64,000 bases of DNA from Sporosarcina cyprini (GTDB lineage: Bacteria; Bacillota; Bacilli; Bacillales_A; Planococcaceae). The notes beneath the pieces were generated by a model. It did not search any database. It saw only the letters and a list, made by a program, of their open reading frames with translations, and was not told the DNA's origin. Positions 55,449 through 64,000 of this stretch are shown here, in pieces (position 1 is the first letter of the stretch; each line of letters starts with the position of its first letter). The position numbers and the translations under genes were made by a program. The DNA is taken from contig NZ_JAKMHX010000038.1 in NCBI RefSeq assembly GCF_022048975.1, positions 248,001 through 312,000 of the forward strand, given 5' to 3'.

Positions 55449-56507
55449 TTGTCCCGTTGGTTTACAAAACGAATTCTCATTTTTGCGCTTTCCATAATAG
55501 CTCTCATTCTGATCTGCCTGTTCATTTTGCCCGTCTCCGTACCAATCATTATTGCCCTGCTTACCGCTATGGTATTTGAACCGCTCGTTAAATTGGTTGA
55601 AACAAAATTCAAGTGGAAACGGAAAGTTTCTGTTATCACCATTTACATCTTTTTTGTCGCCTTATTAGCAGCTTTACTATACTACACTGTCAATTCCCTG
55701 ATCGGTAAATTGATTCAATTTACAAAAGATGCACCGGATCATTTAAATAAGCTCTCTGGTGTCTGGATTGATTTGCAGAGCAAGATGTCAAATTATACAG
55801 CCGGTATGCCTCCTGAATTTGTAAAAGCCATTCAAGACGAATTTGATAAAATGATCGTGACCCTTCGGAATTCTTTAACCAGTTTGTTAAGTTCCGATAA
55901 AATCATGACATTGGCAGGCGAAATCCCTAATTTCCTTGTCAGCTTGATCGTCTTTATGATTGCCCTTTTCTTATTCATGCTCGAATTGCCGGATTTAAAA
56001 AAGATGTTCTTCCGTCATTTAACCGACGATACCGCGAAGAAAGTCCGATATATGATGTCTAAATTGAACTCTGTCATCTTCGGATTCATGAAAGCCCAAT
56101 TGCTTGTCAGCTTGATCATCCTAGCCGTCACATTTGTGGGCCTTCTCGTAATTACTCCAAAGTATGCGGTCGTCATGTCACTGATAATTTGGATCATCGA
56201 TGTTATCCCTATATTAGGATCAATCATCATACTCGCTCCCTGGTCGCTGTATCAGCTTGTTAGCGGAGATGTCGGAATGGGAACGAAGCTGGCTGTTCTT
56301 GCAGTCATCCTGCTCATTATCCGAAGAACGGTAGAACCGAAAGTGATGGGGAATCAAATCGGCCTTTCCCCGCTGCCGACATTGATTGCAATGTTCATTG
56401 GCTTGAAGCTATTTGGATTTCTCGGCTTCTTTATTGGTCCGCTCATTGTCATCCTCTTTAACACGGCCCGTGAAGCGGGCATTATCAAAATGAATTTCAA
56501 AATATAA
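55449..56507 (+). CDS. AI-2E family transporter, sporulation protein YtvI-like
   Basis: Polytopic membrane protein of the AI-2E/TqsA (UPF0118) family. 352 aa with about seven membrane segments; two near the N-terminus, a soluble region (about 90-155), then DLKKMFFRHLTDDTAKKVRY and the family motif IIWIIDVIPILGSIIILAPW near residue 246. Most similar by pattern to YtvI, a sporulation-associated member. Start is TTG 55449, eight bases from GGAGG. What it transports is unknown. Confidence 0.85.
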   Translation: MSRWFTKRILIFALSIIALILICLFILPVSVPIIIALLTAMVFEPLVKLVETKFKWKRKVSVITIYIFFVALLAALLYYTVNSLIGKLIQFTKDAPDHLNKLSGVWIDLQSKMSNYTAGMPPEFVKAIQDEFDKMIVTLRNSLTSLLSSDKIMTLAGEIPNFLVSLIVFMIALFLFMLELPDLKKMFFRHLTDDTAKKVRYMMSKLNSVIFGFMKAQLLVSLIILAVTFVGLLVITPKYAVVMSLIIWIIDVIPILGSIIILAPWSLYQLVSGDVGMGTKLAVLAVILLIIRRTVEPKVMGNQIGLSPLPTLIAMFIGLKLFGFLGFFIGPLIVILFNTAREAGIIKMNFKI

Positions 56508-56515
56508 GAAAGCAT

Positions 56516-56553
56516 AAAAAAACGCGCGCCTTTGTAAAGGCAGCGCGTTTTTT
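56516..56553. terminator. Bidirectional terminator between ytvI-like and ctaM-like genes
   Basis: AAAAAACGCGC and GCGCGTTTTTT arms with an inner CTTTGTAAAG stem, between two convergent stops. Confidence 0.85.
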
Positions 56554-57013
56554 ATAATCCTAAAATGGCTTTGATGACGGAAGTTGTCTCCCCGCCGTGG
56601 TAAAACACATACAGAAGCAAGTAAACAGCAACTCCTGTGATCGCAGTGAAAAACCAGATAATGCTGGTCACCGGTCCTAATTTCCGGTGCCGAGCCAAAT
56701 TGTTTTTAAACCCTGCGACAAGTGTGAAAATCCCTAAGACGGCACCGACAGTCGCCAAGGTGATGTGAAATATTAAAAAGATCGTATAGTAAATTTTCAA
56801 ATGTTCTGGTCCGCCAAAAGCAGTGTTGCCAATGAACACCGTTCGGGAAAGATAGATGATAAAAAAGATCAATGCTGATACAGCAGCAGCTATCATCATT
56901 TTTTTATGCGCTTCGATCTTTCTTTGTCGAATCAGATTCCAGCCAATTGCAACAAAAATGGCGGATAACACAATAAAAAAAGTACTAATCGTTGGCAATA
57001 AAGGAACGTTCAT
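56552..57013 (-). CDS. DUF420 family cytochrome oxidase maturation protein (CtaM/YozB-like)
   Basis: Small membrane protein (153 aa, four segments) of the DUF420 family, members of which (CtaM in Staphylococcus) are needed for heme-copper oxidase maturation. Conserved histidines occur in KMMIAAAVSALIF (preceding His), FLIFHITLATVGAVLG and LARHRKLGPV. Last gene of the cta cluster here, after ctaG. Confidence 0.85.
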   Translation of the reverse strand: MNVPLLPTISTFFIVLSAIFVAIGWNLIRQRKIEAHKKMMIAAAVSALIFFIIYLSRTVFIGNTAFGGPEHLKIYYTIFLIFHITLATVGAVLGIFTLVAGFKNNLARHRKLGPVTSIIWFFTAITGVAVYLLLYVFYHGGETTSVIKAILGL

Positions 57014-57044
57014 TTGGAATCCCCTCGTCTAGAAATTGTGCAAT

Positions 57045-57959
57045 TTAGTTATGATACTCCAGGTTTTGACGGTCAATCAATGCCTTCTTCGTAATTTCAT
57101 CTGCATTCATTTGCTCGTCACGATACCACTGGATGAAAATCTTTCCGATTACAACAACATAAATCAGCTCCTGGATCACTTTCATAATGATACCGCCCAA
57201 TTGCTGATCATATAATGTTGGCATATTCGTAAAGAGCTCAGGACCTGAAATGGATAAGCCCGACAAAGTCCCCGGCGGAACACATAGTGCCATCGCTTTC
57301 AACCAAGCTTCTCCGCTATAGTACGTTTCGTACACAGGCACGTCCACAAAAATGATAAGAGAACATGCAGGTGTTATAAGAATAGCACTTAGAATAACAT
57401 AGCCAATTTTTTTCAATCCGTGAAGCTTTGGCTGGCTTTCCAGTGTGTTAACAATTGGCCACCAAAGGAATAGTGCAGCTATGAATAAAGTGATGGTAAA
57501 AACAGCATGAAGAACGAGACTGAGCTTAATATAATCCAAAATTAACGGATAATGATATAACGAAAACATCAGTGTGAAAACCATCAGGCTAATAATCGGT
57601 TTGGTAAACAACCGGACGATACGGTCAATAATTGAAACGGATAAGACCTTTTTCCAAATAAAATCCGGTATACCGATGATGAAAAACGGTGCGACAATTA
57701 ATAACAGGATGGCCATTTGCGCCATATGGACAGAGAATAGAATATGTCCGAGCAGATCCATTGGAGAACCTTTTACCACATAAAGAAGAAACATGGAAAG
57801 AAGAAAATAGGTAATCTCCCTGCGGGTCACCTGTTCACTGCCTTCAAACCGATTCCTCCATTTTTTCGTCAGCAGGAAATATAAAACAATACCAGCCAGT
57901 ATGAAGAACAAAAAATAAGGACTCCATAAGGCACGAAACCCAAAAATACTTAAAGGCAT
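57045..57959 (-). CDS. ctaG: Cytochrome c oxidase assembly factor CtaG
   Basis: Polytopic membrane protein (304 aa, about seven segments) needed for caa3 oxidase formation in Bacillus, probably for copper insertion into CuB. Family features: SPMDLLGHILFSVHMAQMAI near residue 65 with conserved His residues, FSLYHYPLILDY near residue 137, and DQQLGGIIMKVIQELIYVV near residue 254. ATG with AGGAG upstream. Confidence 0.94.
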   Translation of the reverse strand: MPLSIFGFRALWSPYFLFFILAGIVLYFLLTKKWRNRFEGSEQVTRREITYFLLSMFLLYVVKGSPMDLLGHILFSVHMAQMAILLLIVAPFFIIGIPDFIWKKVLSVSIIDRIVRLFTKPIISLMVFTLMFSLYHYPLILDYIKLSLVLHAVFTITLFIAALFLWWPIVNTLESQPKLHGLKKIGYVILSAILITPACSLIIFVDVPVYETYYSGEAWLKAMALCVPPGTLSGLSISGPELFTNMPTLYDQQLGGIIMKVIQELIYVVVIGKIFIQWYRDEQMNADEITKKALIDRQNLEYHN

Positions 57960-58069
57960 TATGCCATCGCTCCTTTTTCAGACTACCCCCATTATAGAAC
58001 GTTCCGTCTTCGATGACAATGAACGAACTTTGACATTTGCAATTGTACAAATTAGACATGCAAATTCAT

Positions 58070-58106
58070 AAAAAAACTCCACGGATTTGAAATCCGTGGA
58101 GTTTTT
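58070..58106 (-). terminator. Terminator between ctaF and ctaG
   Basis: Minus strand ACTCCACGGATTT-short loop-AAATCCGTGGAGT followed by seven T, immediately after the ctaF stop. ctaG-ctaM may therefore depend on read-through or a separate promoter. Confidence 0.9.
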
Positions 58107-58108
58107 GA

Positions 58109-58456
58109 TTACCACCAAACAATTGTAGCGAAAGTCAATGGAATGAGGAAACCGAATAGCGCTCCTGTAAACATGAACATTTGTGGAATGCCATGGCCTT
58201 TTTCACTCATATGCATGAAATAATACAACTGTAAACCGACTTGGACAGCCGCGAAAAGCATCAGCATTGGAACAACGAAGTATTTGGAGAAACCAGCTAC
58301 TCCACTTTCAAATGCGACAACCATCGAAAACGAAATAAGAGTCAAGAAGATCATGAGGGAAAACATCATGATTTGGCCTTTCATCGACTGCTTTGCCCGT
58401 TTCTTCAACATGGCCTGCTCAGCAGGCGTCCTTTTGTAAACTTCGATCTCTGCCAT
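58109..58456 (-). CDS. ctaF: Cytochrome c oxidase subunit IVB (CtaF)
   Basis: Small oxidase subunit (115 aa, three membrane segments) with the prokaryotic COX4 pattern: MLMLFAAVQVGLQLYYFMHM near residue 70. It follows ctaE by one base. Confidence 0.93.
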   Translation of the reverse strand: MAEIEVYKRTPAEQAMLKKRAKQSMKGQIMMFSLMIFLTLISFSMVVAFESGVAGFSKYFVVPMLMLFAAVQVGLQLYYFMHMSEKGHGIPQMFMFTGALFGFLIPLTFATIVWW

Positions 58457-58457
58457 C

Positions 58458-59084
58458 TTAACCTATCACTCCCATCAAGTAGACTACAGTGAAGATGAAT
58501 ACCCACACAACGTCAATGAAGTGCCAGTAAAGCGAGAAGGTGTAATACTTAGTTGCATTATAAAGGTTCAAGCCTCTTTTCGCATTACGGAAAATAAGTA
58601 ATGTGATCCAAACAAGACCAATCGCAACGTGGAAACCGTGAGTTCCTACCAATGTGAAGAAGGAAGAACTGAAGGCACTATTGCCATAAGTGAATCCGAT
58701 TTTCACATAGTGGGAGAACTCATAGACTTCAAGGATGAGGAAGCCAAGGCCTAGCAATGCTGTGATTGCAAGCCAAAGCTGCATCTTTTTGAAATTGTAG
58801 TTCCGCAGGTGATACATCGCATAAACACTTGTTAAAGAAGATGTTAAAAGCAACATCGTCATAACAAAAACAAGTGGCAATTCATAAAGTTCTTGCGTAC
58901 TAAAACCGAAACCGCTTGGCCCGGAGTTTTTAAGTGCAATATACGTCGCAAACAAAGTCGCGAAGAGAATTGTTTCTCCGCCAAGGAATAGCCAGAAGCC
59001 GACAAACTTATTTTTCGCTTCAAGTGTCGCTTTTTCCGGATGATCAGGCCATGTTTCTGGAGTGAATTTTTTATTCAAATCCAT
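58458..59084 (-). CDS. ctaE: Cytochrome c oxidase subunit III (CtaE)
   Basis: Subunit III of the caa3 oxidase; 208 aa with five membrane segments, the usual short Bacillus form. TLVGTHGFHVAIGLVWI near residue 140 and YYTFSLYWHFIDVVWVFIFT near residue 180 are the conserved segments. The ATG overlaps the last base of the ctaD stop. Confidence 0.95.
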   Translation of the reverse strand: MDLNKKFTPETWPDHPEKATLEAKNKFVGFWLFLGGETILFATLFATYIALKNSGPSGFGFSTQELYELPLVFVMTMLLLTSSLTSVYAMYHLRNYNFKKMQLWLAITALLGLGFLILEVYEFSHYVKIGFTYGNSAFSSSFFTLVGTHGFHVAIGLVWITLLIFRNAKRGLNLYNATKYYTFSLYWHFIDVVWVFIFTVVYLMGVIG

Positions 59085-60958
59085 TATGCTTGACCTCCTT
59101 TGCGCTTCATATCACGAAGCAATTCATCTTTTTTAATGTAATAGCCAGTATCATCAATCAATGAACGGGCAGACATGCAGACAAATGTGAAAGCCAGACC
59201 GATGATGAGAACAGGAAGTCCCCAGCTTGTTTCCGTACGGAACATCGCACCGAAACCTGCAACGAACAAACCTAAAGACATGAATAACGGAATGATGGAA
59301 CCGTTTGGCATGTGGATATCCTTAACAGGCTCCGCTGCTGTATAACCGGCTTCATTTCCTTCCATTTTCTCGATCCAAACTGTATCCAATCCACGGACAA
59401 GCGGTGTTGTCGGGAAGTTGTAATAAACAGGCGGAGATTCGATCGCCCATTCAAGTGTACGTCCGTCACCCCATGGGTCATTGGATACCCGAACATTTTT
59501 AACAGATGTAATGATGATATTGATGACGAGTACAATAACGCCGATTGCCATAAGAACAGCACCGATCGTACTGATGAAGTTCGCCATATTCCATCCTTGG
59601 CCGTCCATGAATGTCCATACTCGGCGCGGCATACCCCAGAATCCTAACCAGTGCTGGATAAGGAATGTCATGTGGAAGCCGATGAAGAAGAACACAAATG
59701 TCACTTTTCCAAGGCCTTCATGCAGCATCGTACCAAACATTTTTGGCCACCAGTAGTGAGTCGCTGCCAAGATCGCAAGCACAACCCCACCAACGATTAC
59801 GTAGTGGAAGTGGGCAACGATAAAGTAAGAATCGTGCAATTGATAGTCAAGTGGCGCAGCACCCTGCATGACACCTGTAACTCCACCCATTACGAAAGAT
59901 GGGATGAAACCAAGTGCATACAACATTGGTGTTGTCACCTTGATGCTTCCGCCCCACATAGTTAAGAGCCAGTTAAAGATCTTAACTCCTGTCGGAACAG
60001 CGATCGCCATTGTAGCAACTGCAAAGATTGCGTTCGCTGTCGGTCCTAGACCAACTGTGAACATGTGGTGAGCCCAAACCATGAATCCGAGGAATCCGAT
60101 AAGGACAGTCGCGAATACCATGGATGGATAACCGAACAGTCGTTTTCTTGAGAATGTAGAGAAAATCTCAGAGAAAATACCGAAGGCTGGCAAAATAAGA
60201 ATATAAACTTCAGGGTGACCGAAAATCCAGAAAATATGCTCCCAAATGATCGTGTTTCCACCCATCGCATGATGGAAGAAATTACCTCCGAACATGCGGT
60301 CAAATGTCAAGAAGAACAAACCAACTGTCAATGGAGGGAATGCGAAGAGAATCATCGCAGACGCAACAAACGTCGTCCATGTAAACAATGGCATACGCAT
60401 GTAGGTCATACCTGGTGCACGCATGTTAATGATTGTAACCAGGAAGTTGATCCCCGCCATCAACGTACCACCACCGGCTATTTGAAGCCCGATAGCGTAG
60501 AAATCGATACCATGGCCAGGTGATGCAAGAGATAGGGACGCGTAAGAAGTCCATCCTGCATCCGGCACTTCACCGTAAATCCAAGAAATATTCAGGAATA
60601 ATCCTCCGAAGAAGAACATCCAAAAACCTAACGAGTTAATAAATGGGAACGCAACGTCCCGTGCTCCAATTTGAAGCGGTACTATGGCATTCATAAATCC
60701 GAATAAAATCGGCATGGCCGCTAAGAAAATCATCGTCGTTCCGTGCATCGTGATCAAGTCATTGAAAAGTCCTGCACTGACGAAATCGTTGTTTGGCTTA
60801 TGGAGCTGCCAACGGATCAACATCGCTTCGATTCCGCCGACAACGAAGAAGAACCCGCCTCCAAGGAAGTAAAGGATTCCGATCTTCTTATGGTCGACTG
60901 TTGTCAGCCAATCCCATAGCGTTGCGCCAAAACCCTTTTTTTGAGCAACTGAACTCAC
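59084..60958 (-). CDS. ctaD: Cytochrome c oxidase subunit I (CtaD)
   Basis: Catalytic heme-copper subunit that reduces oxygen and pumps protons. 624 aa, about 14 membrane segments. Low-spin heme ligand region NDLITMHGTTMIFLAAMP near residue 68, WIFGHPEVYILILPAFG near residue 243 with the CuB His and the cross-linked Tyr, VWAHHMFTVGLGP near residue 293 with the CuB His pair, and AHFHYVIVGG near residue 385 with the heme His residues. Complete and typical. Confidence 0.98.
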   Translation of the reverse strand: MSSVAQKKGFGATLWDWLTTVDHKKIGILYFLGGGFFFVVGGIEAMLIRWQLHKPNNDFVSAGLFNDLITMHGTTMIFLAAMPILFGFMNAIVPLQIGARDVAFPFINSLGFWMFFFGGLFLNISWIYGEVPDAGWTSYASLSLASPGHGIDFYAIGLQIAGGGTLMAGINFLVTIINMRAPGMTYMRMPLFTWTTFVASAMILFAFPPLTVGLFFLTFDRMFGGNFFHHAMGGNTIIWEHIFWIFGHPEVYILILPAFGIFSEIFSTFSRKRLFGYPSMVFATVLIGFLGFMVWAHHMFTVGLGPTANAIFAVATMAIAVPTGVKIFNWLLTMWGGSIKVTTPMLYALGFIPSFVMGGVTGVMQGAAPLDYQLHDSYFIVAHFHYVIVGGVVLAILAATHYWWPKMFGTMLHEGLGKVTFVFFFIGFHMTFLIQHWLGFWGMPRRVWTFMDGQGWNMANFISTIGAVLMAIGVIVLVINIIITSVKNVRVSNDPWGDGRTLEWAIESPPVYYNFPTTPLVRGLDTVWIEKMEGNEAGYTAAEPVKDIHMPNGSIIPLFMSLGLFVAGFGAMFRTETSWGLPVLIIGLAFTFVCMSARSLIDDTGYYIKKDELLRDMKRKGGQA

Positions 60959-60990
60959 TTTGTTACCTCCTCTACAAATTCAAGTGGAAA

Positions 60991-62055
60991 TTATTTTTCT
61001 ACTGATAATCCCATTAAGTATTCAGCCAACGCGTCCAGTTCTTCATCTGAAAGCTGGTCTTTGAAAGCTGGCATTGTGTTGCCTGGTTTATGTTCCTGAG
61101 GATCTTTGATCCACTCGATCAATTTTTCCTTTGTATGGTCCATATAACCGGCAATCCGGTTGCGATCCCCGAAAGTAGCAAGGTTCGGTCCGAACGCACC
61201 GCTCTCACCTACTCCAGAGTTGGCATGACAAGTAATACAGCTTGCTTCGAATACTTCTTCACCTTGCGGATTCGCTACAACTTGCTCATCTTTCGTTGCT
61301 TGCATCGCTGCAACCCACTTATCAAACTCAGCACGAGGCATAGTCTTAACTTTGAAATCCATCAAAGCGTGAGACGGTCCGCAAAGCTCCGCACACTTAC
61401 CATAAAAGACGCCGTCCTTCAGGTCAGTGGAATCTTTGTCAAATTTCAAATAGAATTTGTTGACGTTTTCAACGTTCGTATCCATCTTACCGCCAACTGC
61501 TGGAATCCAGAAGGAGTGCTTTACATCAGCAGCAAGTAGATTGAAGTAAACCTTTTCATCTGTCGGTACAACGAGTTCCTGTGCAGTTACAATACCTAGA
61601 TCCGGGTATTCAAATTCCCACCAGTATAATTTAGCTGTAACATCGACAACTAGATTTTCAGGATTCCCTTCATCATCAACTGCTCCCATTGCTGAAACAT
61701 CTCCAAGTTTATACGTGTAATAAACTGTCGGTACAGCAAGAAGCAAAATAAGAAGAATCGGGATGATCGTCCATACAAGCTCAAGCGTATGGCTTCCTTC
61801 CACTTGTTCAGGAATATGATCTTCACCTAGTTTCGAACGTCTGAAACGGAATAGGGCGATCAGATAGATTGCTACTACAACAATAATGACCAGTAACATG
61901 ATTCCTGATGATAATAGCAGTAGATTGAACTGATCCTTACCGACCTGACCAGCCGGAAGAAGCGTGGAAAGTTCTTCTTGTCCACATCCTGCAAGGAAAA
62001 CCGTAAGAACTGCTAATAGAGAAAAGAGACGCCATTTTTTGAGTCCTTTCATCAT
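60991..62055 (-). CDS. ctaC: Cytochrome c oxidase subunit II with fused cytochrome c domain (CtaC)
   Basis: Subunit II of the caa3 oxidase. 354 aa. Lipoprotein signal with lipobox FLAGC (Cys24), two membrane segments (about 45-68 and 93-112), CuA domain with His180, Cys221, Cys225, His229 and Met232 (CAELCGPSHALM), and a C-terminal cytochrome c domain with CITCH (273-277) and a candidate Met ligand in GNTMPAF. The fused heme domain defines the caa3 type. LspA in this window is its expected signal peptidase. Confidence 0.97.
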   Translation of the reverse strand: MMKGLKKWRLFSLLAVLTVFLAGCGQEELSTLLPAGQVGKDQFNLLLLSSGIMLLVIIVVVAIYLIALFRFRRSKLGEDHIPEQVEGSHTLELVWTIIPILLILLLAVPTVYYTYKLGDVSAMGAVDDEGNPENLVVDVTAKLYWWEFEYPDLGIVTAQELVVPTDEKVYFNLLAADVKHSFWIPAVGGKMDTNVENVNKFYLKFDKDSTDLKDGVFYGKCAELCGPSHALMDFKVKTMPRAEFDKWVAAMQATKDEQVVANPQGEEVFEASCITCHANSGVGESGAFGPNLATFGDRNRIAGYMDHTKEKLIEWIKDPQEHKPGNTMPAFKDQLSDEELDALAEYLMGLSVEK

Positions 62056-62153
62056 CGCTTCGTATACCTCTCTTTCTAAAAAATGTTTTCTTTTACTGAG
62101 GACGCTAGACCTCTCTATAATGAATTCCTGTCAAAAAGAAGAAATTCCCGCCT

Positions 62154-63071
62154 TTAAATGAAAATAGAAAAGATGATCATGGAAACAAAAAGAATCGTCA
62201 TGTAGTTCAAAGAATAAACGAACATGGAAGTCGCCCATTTCAGATCCTCTTTTGCTTTAAAGCCTTTGATCGCTAAGTATAGCCAGCCTACATTCAATAG
62301 TGTGGCTAGGATGATGAATCCGATGCCAAGTTCAGACAATAGGAATGGCAATGGGAATAAGATCAGAATCCATCCGAATATCGATCTCTTCGTTCTTGCA
62401 AAACCTTTTACAACTGGCAGCATCGGTATGTTCGCGGCACGGTATTCTTCTGTTCTTCGCATAGCAAGCGCATAGAAGTGCGGCGGCTGCCAAGCGAACA
62501 TGATTAAAAACAAAGCCCACGCGCCCATTCCAAGGGACGGCTCAACTGCAGCCCAACCAATCAGCGGCGGAATCGCGCCTGACAAGCTTCCTACTACTGT
62601 ATTGCCCACATGTTTCCGTTTGGACCACATGGAATAGAGCACAACGTAGCTGAAAATGCCTGCAATCCCCAGCCATCCTGCTGCAGCGGATGCAAGGAAC
62701 AGCATGATTTCTCCAATTGCCAAGAAAGTGAGTGCAAGTGCCAACACAGCCGTCGCATTGAATCGCCCAGTCACCGTCGGACGCGATTTTGTCCTTGACA
62801 TGATGGGATCGATATCCCGGTCAATCAAGTTATTCAAAGCTGCAGACCCGGCAATGATCAAAGCAGTACCAAGCAAGGCGTAGATAAGCAGATCCAAGTT
62901 TTGGATGAAGCTCTTATCAGCCAGCCGGATTGCCAAGAACAAGCCTGTAAATGTCGTTATGAGATTTGAATTGACAATGCCGATCTTAATGAGTGCTAGA
63001 AAATCTTTTAATAAGGAAGCCGATTCGACGGACGTTTCAGTGGACGTTGATATCGTTCGACCGTTTGACAT
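62154..63071 (-). CDS. ctaB: Protoheme IX farnesyltransferase (heme O synthase)
   Basis: UbiA-family prenyltransferase making heme O from heme B, the precursor of heme A for the oxidase. About 305 aa, eight to nine membrane segments. NNLIDRDIDPIMSRTKSRP near residue 91 is the Asp-rich prenyl-diphosphate site; SKRKHVGNTVVGSLSGAIPP near residue 153 and the second site around AWQPPHFYALAMRRTEEYR near residue 194 are typical. Start ATG 63071, six bases from GGAGG. Divergent from ctaA. Confidence 0.96.
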   Translation of the reverse strand: MSNGRTISTSTETSVESASLLKDFLALIKIGIVNSNLITTFTGLFLAIRLADKSFIQNLDLLIYALLGTALIIAGSAALNNLIDRDIDPIMSRTKSRPTVTGRFNATAVLALALTFLAIGEIMLFLASAAAGWLGIAGIFSYVVLYSMWSKRKHVGNTVVGSLSGAIPPLIGWAAVEPSLGMGAWALFLIMFAWQPPHFYALAMRRTEEYRAANIPMLPVVKGFARTKRSIFGWILILFPLPFLLSELGIGFIILATLLNVGWLYLAIKGFKAKEDLKWATSMFVYSLNYMTILFVSMIIFSIFI

Positions 63072-63233
63072 AGTTACCCTCCTTTCCATGATGTCGGCAA
63101 TAGCCACTATATTTAACTATATCGAAATCCTGCGCCGATTTCTATACTTAAACAAAAAAACAGCTAAGAATGCGCAATACTTCGACATAATTACCCCTTC
63201 ACCCTATCTATAGTAAATCATTTCCGTATACCT

Positions 63234-63381
63234 TTTGTGAAGTTAAAGGGGCTTTTTTATGAACAATTTGTGAAAAGGACATAGAATGCTCACTTTTCAC
63301 CCAATGGACGTTGTTTTTTGCCGGCTTTTTCGCTATCATCAAAAAACAGGGCCTTTTTGCACGATGGTCATCATTCACAAA
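63234..63381. promoter_or_regulatory. Three TTTGTGAA (ResD-like) sites between ctaB and ctaA
   Basis: TTTGTGAA occurs at 63234-63241 and 63267-63274 on the plus strand and at 63374-63381 on the minus strand (there as TTTGTGAAT). This resembles the ResD binding consensus; B. subtilis ctaA is ResD-activated. No confident -35/-10 pairs were assigned in the 323-bp gap 63072-63394. Confidence 0.45.
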
Positions 63382-63394
63382 GAAGGTGCTAAAT

Positions 63395-64000
63395 TTGCGT
63401 TATCATAAATATTTAAAGTGGTTTGCAGTCGCCTCCACGATCGGGATGCTTCTAATCCTCCTCGGCGGTGCGCTTGTCACAAAAACAGACAGCGGCATGG
63501 GCTGCGGCCGTCATTGGCCTGGCTGCAACGGACAACTGATTCCCGATGAAATCACACCAGAAGTGCTCATCGAATTCTCCCACCGGTTAGTCACCGGGGC
63601 AGTTGGAATCTTTATTCTCATCTTATCTGTGTGGTCGTGGAGATCGATCGGCCATATACGCGAGACAAAATTCCTTTCGTTCATGGCTTTATTCTTTTTA
63701 ATTCTTCAGGCACTGATTGGAGCCGCCCAAGTACTCTGGGGCCAAGGAGACTTTATTCTCGCTCTGCATTTCGGCATATCACTCATTTCATTTGCCTCCG
63801 TGTTCCTGTTAACACTTCTGATATTTGAAGTGGATAAGAAATTCGATGCGGACAAGATTATCATTGGTAAAAAAATGCGATGGCATACGATTGGCGTGAC
63901 AATTTATTCTTATCTCGTCATCTACACCGGAGCGCTTGTACGGCATACCGAATCTGAACTTGCCTGTACCGACTGGCCGATGTGCCGTAATGGAGACTTC
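63395..64000 (+). CDS. ctaA: Heme A synthase (partial, 3' end outside window)
   Basis: Converts heme O to heme A by oxidising the C8 methyl group. 202 codons are present, about two thirds of the protein. Start TTG 63395 with AGAAGGTG six bases upstream gives [20 protein letters not shown]. The first half-repeat contains the extracellular cysteine pair CGRHWPGC and [13 protein letters not shown] with a heme-ligand His, then [14 protein letters not shown]; the second repeat begins with [13 protein letters not shown] and CTDWPMC. Divergent from ctaB, as in B. subtilis. Confidence 0.95.
   Translation, partial: MRYHKYLKWFAVASTIGMLLILLGGALVTKTDSGMGCGRHWPGCNGQLIPDEITPEVLIEFSHRLVTGAVGIFILILSVWSWRSIGHIRETKFLSFMALFFLILQALIGAAQVLWGQGDFILALHFGISLISFASVFLLTLLIFEVDKKFDADKIIIGKKMRWHTIGVTIYSYLVIYTGALVRHTESELACTDWPMCRNGDF

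Overview
The window is a chromosomal segment from an endospore-forming member of the Bacillales. It carries spoIIGA-sigE-sigG, spoVD, spoVE, ylbJ and ytvI-like genes next to a division/cell-wall cluster, a PyrR-controlled pyr operon, an ileS T-box leader, bacillithiol synthesis (bshC) and a caa3 oxidase cluster. Gene order follows Bacillus subtilis with local losses and moves. The protein sequences look to me most like Planococcaceae, Sporosarcina in particular; this is a judgement from memory, not a search. No rRNA, tRNA, insertion sequence, prophage or CRISPR array was found.

Layout, from left to right. 1-8.4 kb (minus strand): pyrimidine operon pyrR-pyrP-pyrB-pyrC-carA-carB with two PyrR attenuators; carB runs off the left edge. 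8.4-13 kb: rluD-like, lspA and ileS with its T-box. 13-19 kb: divIVA, ylmH, ylmG, sepF, ylmE, ylmC, then sigG, sigE and spoIIGA. 19-34 kb: division and wall cluster mraZ-rsmH-ftsL-pbpB-spoVD-mraY-murD-spoVE-divIB-ylxW-ylxX-sbp-ftsA-ftsZ. murE, murG and murB, which B. subtilis has here, are missing. 34-41.6 kb: bshC, a DUF3397 protein, a panE-like reductase and a biotin-dependent acyl-CoA carboxylase module with a crotonase-fold protein. 41.6-55 kb: rpmF and the ylb cluster (ylbN, ylbM, ylbL, ylbJ, coaD, rsmD, ylbG, ylbF, ylbC), interrupted by extra genes: a stalk-domain membrane protein, a glycerophosphodiesterase-like protein, a tract of 20-bp tandem repeats, and a divergent pair of murE with a catalytic-domain-only aspartokinase. 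55-64 kb: a yugN-like gene, a ytvI-like gene, a ctaM-like gene and ctaG-F-E-D-C-B, with ctaA divergent and cut by the right edge.

Most of the window is core biology. The observations most worth a second look are: (1) CarA has lost the glutaminase nucleophile (Cys to Gly) and has changes in the surrounding pocket; (2) a MurE with the DNPR motif of meso-diaminopimelate-adding enzymes lies outside the wall cluster, divergent from an aspartokinase lacking ACT domains, with a sigma-K-like promoter between them, suggesting a spore-cortex diaminopimelate module; (3) several cell-wall genes have apparent non-standard or leader-coupled starts; (4) a GDPD-family protein lacks catalytic residues; (5) a 20/40-bp tandem repeat; (6) an ethylmalonyl-CoA-decarboxylase-like crotonase sits beside the acyl-CoA carboxylase.
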